From Candidatus Burkholderia humilis (lineage in GTDB: Bacteria > Pseudomonadota > Gammaproteobacteria > Burkholderiales > Burkholderiaceae): a DNA stretch of 50,977 nucleotides. Where the stretch lies: contig LFMX01000036.1 of the NCBI GenBank assembly GCA_001184405.1, positions 1 through 50,977 on the forward strand, written 5' to 3'. The translations under genes and the position numbers were made by a program. Below the pieces are notes generated by a model that did no database searches, was not told where the DNA came from, and saw nothing but the letters and a program-made list of their open reading frames with translations. Positions 28,875-38,743 of this stretch are shown here, in pieces (the stretch's first letter is position 1; every line of letters starts with the position of its first letter).

Positions 28875-29813
28875 TTAACGATGAAGATTCGACAGCGAAT
28901 GACTGATCGCGATAAACCCCGGCCCCGCTGTCACGATCAGCAACGCGAGCAGCAGCGTGACGACCATCACGCCGGTCATCTTCACCGTCAGCTTGCCGAT
29001 GCGTTCGCGCAGGCGATCGCCGAACTGCCTGAGCGGCTCCTGCACCACGCCGCCGTGCTGTTCGACCTGAATGATGAGACGCACGACGGCGGCGAGATCC
29101 TCGTTCTCGTAACTCGTCGCAAGTCTTTTCAGCGATTGCTCGCGCGTGCGTCCGGTGACGAACTGCGCCTGCGCCATCGCGAGTTCCCTGGCGAGCACGG
29201 GCAGCACGTTCGAGAAGTCGTGGATCATCACTTGCAGGCTTTGATCGAGCGACAAACCGACGCCCTGCAACAGATGCAGCAAATCGACGAACATCGGCAA
29301 TTCGGAACTCACGGCCTGTTGACGCGCCGCCGCCTTTCTTCGCACGAACCACTTCGGCGCCATGAAGCCGCACGCTATCGCGATGAAGTAATACAGCGGC
29401 CAGCGCGACGATTGCGCGCCGACATGCGCGAGCGCCAGCACGAGCGGCGCGCCGAATGCGCCCGCGATCCGCGCCGCGAGAAAAAAACCACGCGCGCGGG
29501 CATCCATGTAACCGCAGCGTTCGAGCAGACAGCCGTCTTCGAGCGCCACCGCAACGCAGCCGACCGGCGTATCGAGCCAGCCCGCGCTTGCGCGTCCGAT
29601 CGCGGCGATGAGCCCGCGCGTCGGCACTTCATTGGCGGCGTTGTCCGGTGAAGGCGCAGCAGGCGCGGCACGATGATTCAACGCCTGATCGAGCGGGCGC
29701 ACCGAGCGCTGCATGCGGCCATAGCGCGACAGCGCAATCGCGCCGGAGAGCGCCGCCGCGACCGATCCGATCGCCAGCGCCGCAACGGCAAGCAAGTTGG
29801 GCGTCATGTTCAT
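28875..29813 (-). CDS. tadC: TadC inner-membrane platform protein (intact)
   Basis: A 312-residue type II/IV secretion F-domain protein that forms the inner-membrane platform with TadB. ATG 29813 overlaps the tadB stop (ATGA). It has an N-terminal helix, two mid-protein helices (FFLAARIAGAFGAPLVLALAHVG, LYYFIAIACGFMAPKWFV), the F-domain core LPMFVDLLHLLQGVGLSLDQSLQVM with ARELAMAQAQFVTGR and LIIQVEQHGGVVQEPLRQFG, and a C-terminal helix. No lesion is seen. As read from the cpaF start, the two upstream genes run into it in the same frame because of their frameshifts. Confidence 0.9.
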   Translation of the reverse strand: MNMTPNLLAVAALAIGSVAAALSGAIALSRYGRMQRSVRPLDQALNHRAAPAAPSPDNAANEVPTRGLIAAIGRASAGWLDTPVGCVAVALEDGCLLERCGYMDARARGFFLAARIAGAFGAPLVLALAHVGAQSSRWPLYYFIAIACGFMAPKWFVRRKAAARQQAVSSELPMFVDLLHLLQGVGLSLDQSLQVMIHDFSNVLPVLARELAMAQAQFVTGRTREQSLKRLATSYENEDLAAVVRLIIQVEQHGGVVQEPLRQFGDRLRERIGKLTVKMTGVMVVTLLLALLIVTAGPGFIAISHSLSNLHR

Positions 29814-30764
29814 GTCCTCAGCTTCGCCAGTCGATACAACAGCCACGCGCCCATCATCTGCAAGCCGACGGCCACATAGACGAGACACTTGCCGAACGGG
29901 TCGGTCCACATCGTGTCGAAATACTGCGGGTTCATCACGATGACCGCCGCGTCGAGCACGATCGGCAGCAATCCGAGGACCCACGACGACATGCGCGTTT
30001 CCGTCGATAGCGCGATCAGTTCGCGATCGGCCTGTTCGAGATCGCGCATCAAGGCGGCCATGCGGTCGAGCATGACGTCCGAGCGCGCCGTATTTCACCG
30101 ATACGCGCAGCACCGAGCCAACGAGTTCCAGCTCGCGCACGCGATACATCCGCGCGACGGCGGCCATCGCGTGATCGATCTCCATGCCGGTGCGCAGCAT
30201 CGGCAGCGCGCGGTCGAGGCATTCGCGCAGCGGCGCTTCCGCGCCCGCGAGCGTCGCCTGAAACGCGGCCGGCACGCTATGCCCGATCACGATGAGCCGC
30301 ACGATGCCATCGAGAAACGGCGGCAACTGCCGCGTGATGCGCTGATGCCGCTTCTGCGCGCACCAAGACAGCACCGCGTAGATCGCGACGAACACGAAGA
30401 GCGCGACGCCGAGGCCGAACATTGCGCCGGCGCGCGAACCCGCCCACAACGATGCGCACGCGGCCACGCCGAGCGTCATCGCGATAAGCACGCGCGGCTT
30501 GCGCACGCCCGCGCGCCGCATCAGATTGACGAGCACGGTCCACGCACGCGCTGCTTCGAGCATGACGCGCGAGTGGGAGTTTGTGCTTTCCGCGCGCGGC
30601 GTAGCGCCTGGCGCGCCCGAAGCGCCCGCCGCCTGCATCTGACGCTTGACGAAGCGCGCGGCCATCGCCCGCTCGCGCGATACGACGCCGAAGCGCCACA
30701 ACGCGAAGCCGCCCGCCGCGCACAAGCACGCGAGCAACGCGACGATCGCGACGACGCTAGACAT
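29810..30764 (-). pseudogene. tadB: TadB inner-membrane platform protein, frameshift
   Basis: Partner of TadC. ATG 30764 overlaps the cpaF stop. It begins SSVVAIVALLACLCAAGGFALWRFGVV, then helices near IAMTLGVAACASLWAG and FGLGVALFVFVAIYAVLSW, and an F domain (LPPFLDGIVRLIVIGHSVPAAFQA, LRVSVKYG). Two bases are lost near 30085; the other frame continues RSDVMLDRMAALMRDLEQADRELIALSTETRMSSWVLGLLPIVLDAAVI to the stop at 29810. About 230 of 318 codons precede the break. Confidence 0.88.
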
Positions 30765-32120
30765 TGAAGCCTCCGCCGAACCCCGCGCCGAAGCGCTCGG
30801 TATAAGCCGCGCCCAGCGTCTGCCGGTACTTCGCCAGCTTCGGCGAACTCGGGTGAATGCCGAGCGAGGTCCAGTGATCGACGTCCTCGCCGTTGGCATC
30901 GGTCGACGGATCGTAGCGATACAACTTCTGCGTCGCGATGATGTTGTCCGACAGCCCCCGTCACTTTGGTCACCGACAAAATCCGCCGCCGTCCGTTCGA
31001 GAGCCGCCCGATCTGCACGATGAAATCCACCGCATTGGCGATCTGCCGCCGCAAGCTGCTTTCGGTGCTCTGAAAACCCGCGAAGCCCGCGAGCATCTCC
31101 AGCCGATACAAACACTCGCGCGGCGACGATGCATGCGGTGCCCATCGAACCGTCGTGGCCGGTGTTCATCGCCTGAAGCATTTCGAGCACTTCGCCGCCG
31201 CGTACTTCGCCCACGATGATGCGGTCCGGCCGCATGCGCAGCGTGTTGCGCAAGAGATCGCAAATCGACACGACGCTCGAGCCGTCGAAACCGCCCGGCC
31301 GGCTTTCCAGCCGCACCACGTGCGGATGATTCAGCGACAGTTCCGCCGTGTCCTCGATCGTCACGACGCGTTCGCGCTCCGGAATGAAAAACGCCAGCGC
31401 ATTGAGCAGCAACGTCTTGCCCGAACTCGTGCCGCCCGACACGAGCACATTGCAGCGCGCCTCGACCGCCGCTTCCAGCAGCGCGGCGATGTCCTGATTG
31501 AACGTGCTGTTAGCGAGCAAGTCTTCCGGGCGCAGCGGATCGCGCCGGAACTTGCGGATCGATACGACCGGCCCGTCGATCGACAGCGGCTCGATCACCA
31601 CGTTCACGCGCCCGCCGTCGGGCAGGCGCGCATCGACCATCGGGTTCGATTCGTCCAGCCGCCGGCCGATCGGCGCGAGAATGCGCCACACGATACGCAG
31701 CAAATGCGCGTTGTCGGCAAAACGCACCGGAATCTTTTCAAGGATGCCGTGCCGCGACACGTACACATCGCTATAGCCGTTGATGAAAATGTCTTCCACG
31801 GCGGCATCCGCGAGCAGATCCTCGAGCGTACCGAAGCCCGCGAGCTCTTTGGTCAACGCCGCCGCGACGAGCCGCACTTCGCTTTCGTTCAGCGGCACGC
31901 GCCGCAGCCGCACGAAGCTGTCCATTTCCAGATCGACGAATTGCTGGATGGCCTGACGCGACCAGCGGCCGAACTCCGCGCCGAGTTCCTCGATGCGCGT
32001 AAGCAGATGTTCGTGCGCCGCCGTCGCGACATCCTGAAACTGCTGCGAATACGCGAATGCCACGGCGTCTTCGGCCAGATCATTGGCGAACGCGATGTTC
32101 TTGCTGAAGTCCTGTGCCAT
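30757..32120 (-). pseudogene. cpaF: CpaF/TadA secretion ATPase, two frameshifts
   Basis: The hexameric ATPase that powers Tad pilus assembly on the cytoplasmic face. From ATG 32120 it has an N-terminal three-helix region, VEDIFINGYSDVYVSRHG, DARLPDGGRVNVVIEPLSIDGPVVSIRKF, Walker A GGTSSGKT, TIEDTAEL (Asp box) and Walker B RIIVGEVRGGE, then NTGHDGSMGT. Two bases are lost near 31115, before HASSPRECLYRLEMLAGF, and a G-run changes near 30958 before LSDNIIATQKLYRYDP. The native stop is TAG 30757-30759 (FGGGFNV). The ATPase core precedes the breaks, but the last third is out of frame. Confidence 0.9.
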
Positions 32121-32134
32121 CGTCTATGAGCGTT

Positions 32135-33071
32135 TCAGAAAAGTGGGAAGGAAATGCGCGAAAGGCGTGCACTGCGGCGTTCGATGCGCGGGCGCGGGCG
32201 CACATAGGGATCACGCTCGGCGATATCGCTCAGCAAGCGCCCCTGGTTCACCGCGCGCCCGAGCGCCTGCGCGCGCTCCGGCAACACCGCGACGAGCGGC
32301 AGATCGAGCCGCGCGGTCAACTGGTCCGCGCCGAAGTTCAGCGCGGCATCGAACTGGTTGACGACGAGGCCGAGCCTGGGCGCGGGCGCGTCGTTGGGCT
32401 CGCTCGCGTGGCCGCGCAAGGTGTCGATGAGCGCCATCGTCGACACCGCCGATGCGACGTTAGCATCGCACACGAGCCACACCGTGTCCGCCGCCGCCAC
32501 GACTTGCGCGACGAATTCGAGATTCGAAAAGCCGCTGAGATCGACGATCTGATGATCGAAATACACGTGCAGGCGGTTGAGCGTGCTGACGGCGGACGCG
32601 AACGAGATCGCGCGCATCGCGGCAAGATTGGCTGGCAAGGTCGTGAGCGCGAGGCCGCTCGCATGGCGCGCGAACGCCGTGTTGACGAAGGTTTCGTCGA
32701 AGCGGCACAGGTTACGCACGGCATCGACGAAATGCAGTTCGCTGCGCGTGTCGAGCAACAGCGCACTGTCGGCAGCGGGCAGACCGAGATCGAGCAAGGC
32801 CGTGGTTTTTCCCGCTGATGCGCCGCGCTTTTGCACGCTGACCGCGAGATTGGCCGCGAGCGTGCTCACGCCCATGCCCGCGCGCGCCGAGCAAAACCGT
32901 GATCTTGCCGTGACGACTCACCGGTTCGGGGCGCTCGTCGGACAGACGTTTGACGACGGTGAGCACATCGGCGTGATTGCCGGTGATGTCGATGAAATCG
33001 CGCACGCCCGCGCGTAGAAAACGCGCAACGAACGCCGGTTCCGTCGTGCTGCCGAACTGGACCGCATTCAT
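32135..33071 (-). pseudogene. cpaE: CpaE/TadZ-like ATPase, frameshift and short N-terminus
   Basis: A MinD/ParA-like protein that positions the Tad machinery. ATG 33071 overlaps the cpaC stop (ATGA). It begins MNAVQFGSTTEPAFVARFLRAGVRDFIDITG, i.e. late in the receiver-like N-terminal domain; relatives have about 80 more residues, so the 5' part was probably deleted. A slip in a GC run near 32880 breaks the frame inside the phosphate loop (LLGAR / GMGVSTLAANLAV). After it come LLDLGLPAADSALLL, HQIVDLSGFSNLEFVAQVVAAADTVWLVCD and LGLVVNQFD. The atypical phosphate loop without the usual lysine pair is normal for this family. Confidence 0.82.
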
Positions 33072-34266
33072 TGCGAGAATCCCGGCGCAGCGTCGCGCAT
33101 AATCGTGCCACCGAGGAAGCTGCGCCACACCGGGCCGTCGCGCTGTTCGGACTGCTGGCCGGGCGTCACCGGCAAACTCGCGTTTTTGGCGATCGGCGCA
33201 ATCAGATGCGGCGTCACGATAATCACCAGCTCGCGATCCGTCTGCGAATACTGCAAAGTCTTGAAGAACGCGCCGATAATCGGCAAGTCGCCGAGCACCG
33301 GCACCTTGTCCACGTTCGACGCCGTTTCGCGACCGACGAGCCCGCCGATCACGAAGCTCTCGCCATCGCCGAGTTCGACGGCCGTTTCCGCGCGGCGCGT
33401 CGTGAGCGCGGACACGGACACGCCGTTGAGCGTGATCGCGTGCGCGAAGTCGAGCTGGCTCGCCTCGGGCGCGACCTTGAGCGCGATGCGCTCGGGCGAA
33501 AGAATCGTCGGCGTCAGCGACAGACCAATGCCGTACGGCTTGTACGTGATGGTCGTCGTGCCGAACGACTAGGGCACGGGAATGGGGATTTCCCCGCCCG
33601 CAAGAAAACTGGCGCTTTGACCGGACAGCGCGACGAGCGTCGGCTGCGCGAGCACGCGCGCGAGGTTATTGCTTTCGAGGAGACTGAGGTTCGCGAACAC
33701 CCCCTCGAGGTCGAGTTGATGAACAGGTTGAAGGCCGCGCCGATCGGCGAGGTCGAGTTGACCGACAGGGGGTTGGTCGCGCCGCCCGTCACCGTGTCGA
33801 GCGTGCTGGGCGCGAAGGTGCCGAACGCGAAGCCTGCATGGTTCTGCGCGAACAGGTTGAAGCCCGCTTCCTTCAGCACGGACTTACTGAATTCGACCAC
33901 TTTGACATCGACCTGAACGACGCTTTTGACGGCGACCGTGGACGTATCCACGAGCGCGCCGTCCTTGCCGACCGATGCCCGCGCCGCCTCCGCCGCGCGT
34001 TCGTGCGCGATGACCGTCGGCGTCGAGCCGGAAAGCACGGCGGTCTTGCCGAGCACTTTCATCTGCGGCGTATCGTGGCCAAGGAGCGCGGCGCTCGCGC
34101 TCGTTCTCACATCGATCACATACGAGCGCGGCACGTCCTGGCCGCGTTCCCACATCAGGAGATCGGTCGTGCCCGCCGCCTTGCCGACGATCAGCACGCC
34201 ATCGTTTCCCTTAAGCGTGATGACATCGGCGACGTTGGGATCGCCGATCGCCACGCGCGAGAACAC
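33068..34266 (-). pseudogene. cpaC: CpaC secretin, 5' truncated, frameshift and nonsense
   Basis: The outer-membrane secretin of the Tad pilus. Only VFSRVAIGDPNVADVITLKG onward remains of the N0-like domain; signal peptide and first strands are missing and the sequence upstream is CpaB. A frameshift near 33712 lies before VFANLSLLESNNLARVLAQPTLVALSG, and a TAG at 33569-33571 interrupts GGEIPIPVP/SFGTTTITYKPYGIGL. The secretin C-terminus is otherwise complete: RRAETAVELGDGESFVIGGLVGRE, KVPVLGDLPIIGAFFKT and ELVIIVTPHLIAP. Three independent lesions make a functional product very unlikely. Confidence 0.88.
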
Positions 34267-35025
34267 GCGGCCGCGCGCGCCGCGCCGCTATCACCCGCGC
34301 TCACCTGAACCAGCGATGCATACGTCTGCGGCGGCTGCATCTCCTCGTCGGCGGCGTTGCGCAGCGCGAGCGTCAGACGTCCGGCGCTTTCCGCGAGCGT
34401 GATCGCGTCGACATCGGCGGTGCGCGCGCCAAGTCGCGCGGCGCTTGCGTTGGAATCGCGGGAAGCGTTGGCGTCCTGACCAGCCATCGATGCGCTGCCC
34501 ACGCTCAGCACGCGCACTTTCGACAGCAGCAGGCGCGCCTGCGTCGCATTCACCTCGCCATCCGAATCAATTCCGCCTTGACGCTTGAGCGTGAAAAACA
34601 CATCGACGAAATTGCCCGGACGAAGATACGTGCCGACGGCGTTCGTCTCGTCGATCTGCCCGGCGACCGCGCGTTCGCCGGGCGCGACGACATCGGCGAG
34701 ACCGCTGGAAAGCGTGTCCACGGTGAACGGCGCACATCACGCGGCCGGTGAGCGAGTCGACATCGTTGAACGCGCCGGGCGCGGCTTCGGACTGCATGCG
34801 CACGGAGAGCGCGGCGGCATCGAGCGGCTGGCCGGCGGACAGATCGCGCGCGGCGACGACCACCGACACGAGATGCCGATCCGCGACGGCCTGTGCATCG
34901 ACGGGCGTTTCGCGATGCGTGGCAAGCGCAGGCGCAGACGGCCGCGCGAGCATGAACGCGAACGCGCCAAGCGCGACGGCCAGCACGAAAAGCAAGATGG
35001 CGAGGGTTCGAGTGACATGGGTCAT
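34267..35025 (-). pseudogene. cpaB: CpaB/RcpC pilus assembly protein, frameshift, fused to cpaC
   Basis: A periplasmic SAF-domain protein associated with the secretin. ATG 35025, with GAGGAA upstream, gives the membrane anchor RTLAILLFVLAVALGAFAFMLA and the SAF domain VSVVVAARDLSAGQPLDAAALSVRM. A frameshift near 34728 precedes VDTLSSGLADVVAPGERAVAGQIDETNAVGTYLRPGNFVDVFFTLK. The C-terminal part (DAITLAESAGRLTLALRNAADEE) runs without a stop straight into the truncated cpaC sequence near 34290, so the end of cpaB and the beginning of cpaC were removed by one deletion. Confidence 0.85.
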
Positions 35026-35048
35026 AACATCGTTCCTCTTGAGGAGGT

Positions 35049-35491
35049 TCACAGCACGTTGTTCGGGTCGAGCTGCACCATCGCACGCGCGACGTGCGCA
35101 TCGGGCAGCGCGAGATTCAGCAGCGGCAGCGGCGGCAGAATCGGCCGTTGCGCGTACGCGTAACCGAGCGTGACCTGAAGGCAGCGCAGGGTCGCAGTAG
35201 GTGCACGGCGCGGGCGCGGCGTTGCAGGTGGCGAGACCGGCGAGCCAGTTCGACAGGTTCTTCGCGGTCTGACACGCAGCCGCGCAGCGCGAGCGACTGA
35301 TTGACCGTCTGCGCATTCGGCTGAAAACGCAGCGCGGCGCGCGCGCCCTCGGCTGCCGCGAGCGTCAAGGACTGCTGCGCGACGAAGATCAGGCTGTACG
35401 TGACAATCGCGTAAAAGACGAAGAAGAAGAGCAGAAACACGATCGCGAATTCGATCGCTATGTTGCCGCGCTGGCGTTGCCGGTTCTTCAT
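35049..35491 (-). pseudogene. tadE: TadE-like minor pseudopilin, two frameshifts
   Basis: A small membrane protein with a pseudopilin-type start: MKNRQRQRGNIAIEFAIVFLLFFFVFYAIVTYSLIF, where the Glu after the RG-N-I segment fits processing by TadV. The N-terminal half continues ARAALRFQPNAQTVNQSLALR. A frameshift near 35275 leads to AACQTAKNLSNWLAGLATCNAAPAPCTYCDP, and another near 35185 to LQVTLGYAYAQRPILPPLPLLNLALPDAHVARAMVQLDPNNVL, stop 35049-35051. ATG 35491 overlaps the tadV stop. Length over three frames is about 147 codons, normal for TadE. Confidence 0.85.
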
Positions 35492-35949
35492 GAGCGCACC
35501 TTCAGTGCATGCAGCGCGCCGAACGGGGTCGTGGCGCGACGGCACTCGGCGGGCGATGCATCGGCGGGGAGATCGCGCAGCGCGAACACTACGCGGCGGC
35601 GGGCGAGCAGAACGAGCGCGTGCACGAAAGCGGCGAGACTTGCGGCAATCCAGATGCCGATGAGTGCGCGCGGTCCGCACCACGCGCCGAGCGCGGCGAA
35701 GATCTTCGGATCGGCCGCGCCCATCATGCCTAGCAAGTAAAATGGGAAAAGCGCGACGCCGCCCACGGCCAGTCCAAGCAGGGCCTGCGCGAACGAAAGA
35801 TCGAACGGCGAATGACGCGACGCGGCCAGCGCCAGCGCGGCGAACACGCCCGACAGCGCGAGGGAACTGGGTATCAGCCTGCGCCACGAATCGAATAAAA
35901 CGACCGCGAGCGCCCAGGCGATAAATATCGCTGATTCGATTAAAGACAT
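35488..35949 (-). CDS. tadV: TadV/CpaA prepilin peptidase (intact)
   Basis: A 153-residue inner-membrane aspartyl protease that processes Flp prepilin and pseudopilins. The two catalytic Asp are in LFDSWRRLIPS and in GMMGAADPKIFAALG, the GxGD-type motif in the GAAD form seen in this group. About five hydrophobic segments are visible. It begins MSLIESAIFIAW and overlaps tadE by 4 bp. There is no lesion. An 18-bp palindrome lies 34 bp upstream. Confidence 0.88.
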   Translation of the reverse strand: MSLIESAIFIAWALAVVLFDSWRRLIPSSLALSGVFAALALAASRHSPFDLSFAQALLGLAVGGVALFPFYLLGMMGAADPKIFAALGAWCGPRALIGIWIAASLAAFVHALVLLARRRVVFALRDLPADASPAECRRATTPFGALHALKVRS

Positions 35950-35982
35950 GACGACGGAAAATCGGCAGGCAAAACGAAACCG

Positions 35983-36000
35983 TTAATCCCGAGGGATTAA
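35983..36000. promoter_or_regulatory. 18-bp palindrome upstream of tadV
   Basis: TTAATCCC-GA-GGGATTAA is a perfect inverted repeat with a 2-nt spacer, too tight for a hairpin and more like a dimeric protein site. It lies between flp and the start of tadV, where the downstream Tad genes may have their own promoter. Confidence 0.45.
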
Positions 36001-36019
36001 TCAAAACCAGCAGGCAATC

Positions 36020-36041
36020 ATTATCCCGGCATTATCCCGGC
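36020..36041. repeat. 11-bp tandem duplication
   Basis: ATTATCCCGGC occurs twice in direct succession in the non-coding gap between flp and tadV. It resembles the small tandem duplications seen inside broken genes. Confidence 0.75.
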
Positions 36042-36109
36042 GCGCCGAAAGACTCCGGCGCGTCTGGATTGAATCAAGCGGTTAATACGGCGAGTCGTCG
36101 ATAATGCTG

Positions 36110-36289
36110 TCAGGCAGAGGAAGCCTTGGACAGCTCCGTTTTGATATTCTCGAAAGTCGATTTGAGTTGCGTGGCAACGTTTCGGACTGCCACCATGATG
36201 CCGAGCGCCAAAGCGCCGGCAATCAATCCATATTCGATCGCGGTGATGCCCCGATTATCGCGAAGAAACTGCAGAACTTTGGCTTTCAT
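36110..36289 (-). CDS. flp: Flp-type major pilin (intact)
   Basis: A 59-residue type IVb (Flp) prepilin, the pilus building block. ATG 36289 follows GGAGG nine bases upstream. The leader MKAKVLQFLRDNRG is followed by ITAIEYGLIAGALALG: Gly14 is the cleavage-site residue, Glu19 is the +5 Glu and the Flp motif with adjacent Glu-Tyr is intact. A hydrophobic helix and a polar tail (LKSTFENIKTELSKASSA) complete it. It is the first gene of the Tad locus and undamaged, although most of the assembly machinery encoded downstream is broken. Confidence 0.92.
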   Translation of the reverse strand: MKAKVLQFLRDNRGITAIEYGLIAGALALGIMVAVRNVATQLKSTFENIKTELSKASSA

Positions 36290-36974
36290 GTTGTCTTGCC
36301 CTCCGATTGGTCTTGCTTCTGCTACTGACGCGCCCTCCCGCCCCGCTTTCGATGCCATCCGCGCGAGATTTAACGCGTGTACGTGACGTCATCGAAAGCG
36401 GAGCAGGGAATGTCCGCATCGAACTCTCAGGTTCTATATATGTTTTTCGGCGATAGCTTCCTCCGGCATCGTTTGCTGAAAGAAGAATCTGCTCTTGCCG
36501 AATTTATAACCCAGGCTCATCTCAAAAACAACTATCGTCTGACCAATTTATGACAGCCCCCGCGAAGCATCCGGAAAATTAGGGAATGCGGCTGTTTGGA
36601 GACAGAAAAAGTTTCTGTTCCACCGTTGACAGTCATTGATCGCCACCGCTAAACAGCGGGCAAATCTTTTAGCGTGCAAACTAATTTATGAGATTAACTC
36701 TTGATTAGTGGTTTCGCCGTGTCCGACGTAACGCGGCTTCGCGTAACACGCCACGTAAGCCGTAACGTTACATGCGCGCTTTCACGCGTTCGTCATTAAG
36801 CCGGTGATTACCCTCAACAGGCGCTTTCACGCAATCCTAACTTCCGATCGGATAAGACATTTCGCGCCTTCGCATGGCTTTTGGTCACGCCGGCTCGCGC
36901 CGCGCAATGTGCGATGGCACACCTTTCGCAGTAGCACACCCGGCAGTTCTTCAAAACAAAACACTGAGGGCGAA
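36290..36974. other. Long non-coding region upstream of flp and the collagen-like gene
   Basis: 685 bp without a credible gene, between the divergent flp and collagen-like genes. It is AT-richer than its surroundings. A short hairpin CCGCT-AAAC-AGCGG lies near 36644-36657. I searched for a -24/-12 element facing flp and found none that fits. Confidence 0.5.
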
Positions 36975-38591
36975 ATGAATACGAGGACCATCGGACGCGA
37001 AATCTTGCGCACTACCATCATCGCGGCAGCGGCTGCGAGTCTTTTGTCTCTCACCGCATGCGGCGGCTCGGGATCGATTAGCAAAGGCCCGAACGGCACC
37101 AGCGCTGCCGGTTCCGGCACGATTTCGACGGGGGACGGTGGCGGCAGCTCCGGAACGGGTACGGACACCGCTGGCACGGGTACAGCAGGACAGGTACGGG
37201 AACCGCGGTACAGGCGGAAGTTCGGGGACCACCACCGGCGATAACGGCAACGGCGGGGGCGGCAGCGGGGAGAAATAGCGGCGGTGGCACCGGAACGACC
37301 GTGGTTCAGCCTGTCGCATCCGTCACCAACAAGACGGGCAACGTGGTGTCCGCGCTCGGCGATACGGTCTCGGGTCTGGGGACGGTCATCGGTTCGACCT
37401 CCACGCCCGCCGCCAGCACGGACGCCACGAAAGCCGCCGGCGATGTCGTGTCCAACCTGGGCGGTGCGGTATCGACGCTCGGCGGTGGTGGGTGGTGTAT
37501 CGAACGGGCTCGGCACGATCGGCAACTCGACGGATCCGGTCGGCACGACCGTGGCGAGCGTCGGTGGCGTCGTCCAGAAGACGGGCGATGCCGTGTCGAG
37601 CGCGAGCACGCTCGTCTCGAGTCTCGGCAGTGGCGCGCTCGCGCCTCTCGCGCTGGTGACGACGCCGGTCGGCAAGATCGTCGGCATCGTCGGCAATGCG
37701 GTGAACCAGACGGGCGGCGTGCTCGACCGGACGCTCACGAGCGCCCCCGTCACGCAACTCACGCAGACGGTAAATCAGGCGATCACGCCGATCACCTCGG
37801 TCGTCGGCAACACCACGCAGGCCGTCGGCGCGGCGACCGGCCTCGGTCAGCCGGTCAACACGCTGCTAGGTTCGCTCGGCGGCGCGCTCGATCAGGCGGG
37901 CCGGAACGTGGCGGCCAACGGTGGAAATGCGCTGACGTCGGGCGTCGGCAATCTGGTTTCCGCGACGGGACAAACGGTGGCATCGGCGGGCGGGTTGCTC
38001 AACGGCACGGCGGGCAGCAATCCGCTTGCGCCGATCACCGGCATCCTCGGCGGTTTGACCGGCAGCGGCACGGGCGCGGGCGGCGTGCTCACGCCGGTGA
38101 CGAGCATCGTGGGCGGCTTGACCGGCGCTGCGGGTAACGGGTCTGCGACGCCGGGCATCCTCGCACCTGTTACGGGTTTGGTGAGCGGATTGACGGGTAC
38201 AGGTTCCGGAACCGGTTCGGCTGCGGGCGTACTCGCGCCGGTCACGGGTGTGGTCAGCGGCATAACGGGCGGGACAGCCAGCGGTGGCATGGCCAACGGC
38301 GGACTACTTGCTCCGGTGGCGGGTCTCGTCAGCGGCGTGATCGGAACGGCTGGATCGACCGGTTCGACGGAAAGCGCCGGCAACCCCGGTCTGCTCGGCA
38401 CGGTCACGACGATCACCGCCGGTCTCGGCGTCACGGTCGCGACGAACCAGGGCACGGCGGCGGCCGGAGCGGGTGCAGGTCTTTCGTCGACCAGTGGCAA
38501 CACGAACGCGACGAACGGCACGACCAACGGCGGCGGCCTGCTCGGCGCGGTCGGCTCGGTGGTCGGCGGCGTCCTGGGCGTAAAGCGTTAA
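36975..38591 (+). pseudogene. Collagen-like/glycine-rich surface lipoprotein, frameshifts
   Basis: ATG 36975 gives a lipoprotein signal with lipobox LTAC followed by GGSGS. A Gly/Thr/Ser/Asn-rich linker comes next, in which the frame shifts near 37195 and again near 37275 (the glycine-rich reading is GTGGSSGTTTGDNGNGGGG). Then VVQPVASVTNKTGNVVSALGDTVSGLG starts a long region of imperfect repeats related to LAPVTGLVSGLTG, with a third frameshift near 37490, ending GAVGSVVGGVLGVKR. Such proteins are annotated as collagen-like triple-helix repeat proteins in Burkholderia, but the repeats here are hydrophobic Leu/Val/Gly/Thr repeats. It directly precedes an FhaC/ShlB-type transporter, which may export it. 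Confidence 0.7.
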
Positions 38592-38743
38592 GCATCGCGC
38601 CGATGTCGAGCGATACAGCCACGCCAACGGCCGTATCGCTCGATGGCGCATGACACATCGAATCAACACATAACGACACACGACGAAGAACGCGGCGGCC
38701 TTTTCACGCACGACGTTCTCGCGAATCCATCGAGGGAATCACC

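Noticed and set aside
28875..32120. A genuine CpaF-TadB-TadC fusion protein
   Set aside because: The native stops and overlapping starts of the three genes are still visible in other frames; the fusion comes from frameshifts.
36290..36800. A sigma-54 promoter for flp
   Set aside because: I looked for GG-N10-GC on the minus strand and found no element with adequate match, so none is reported.
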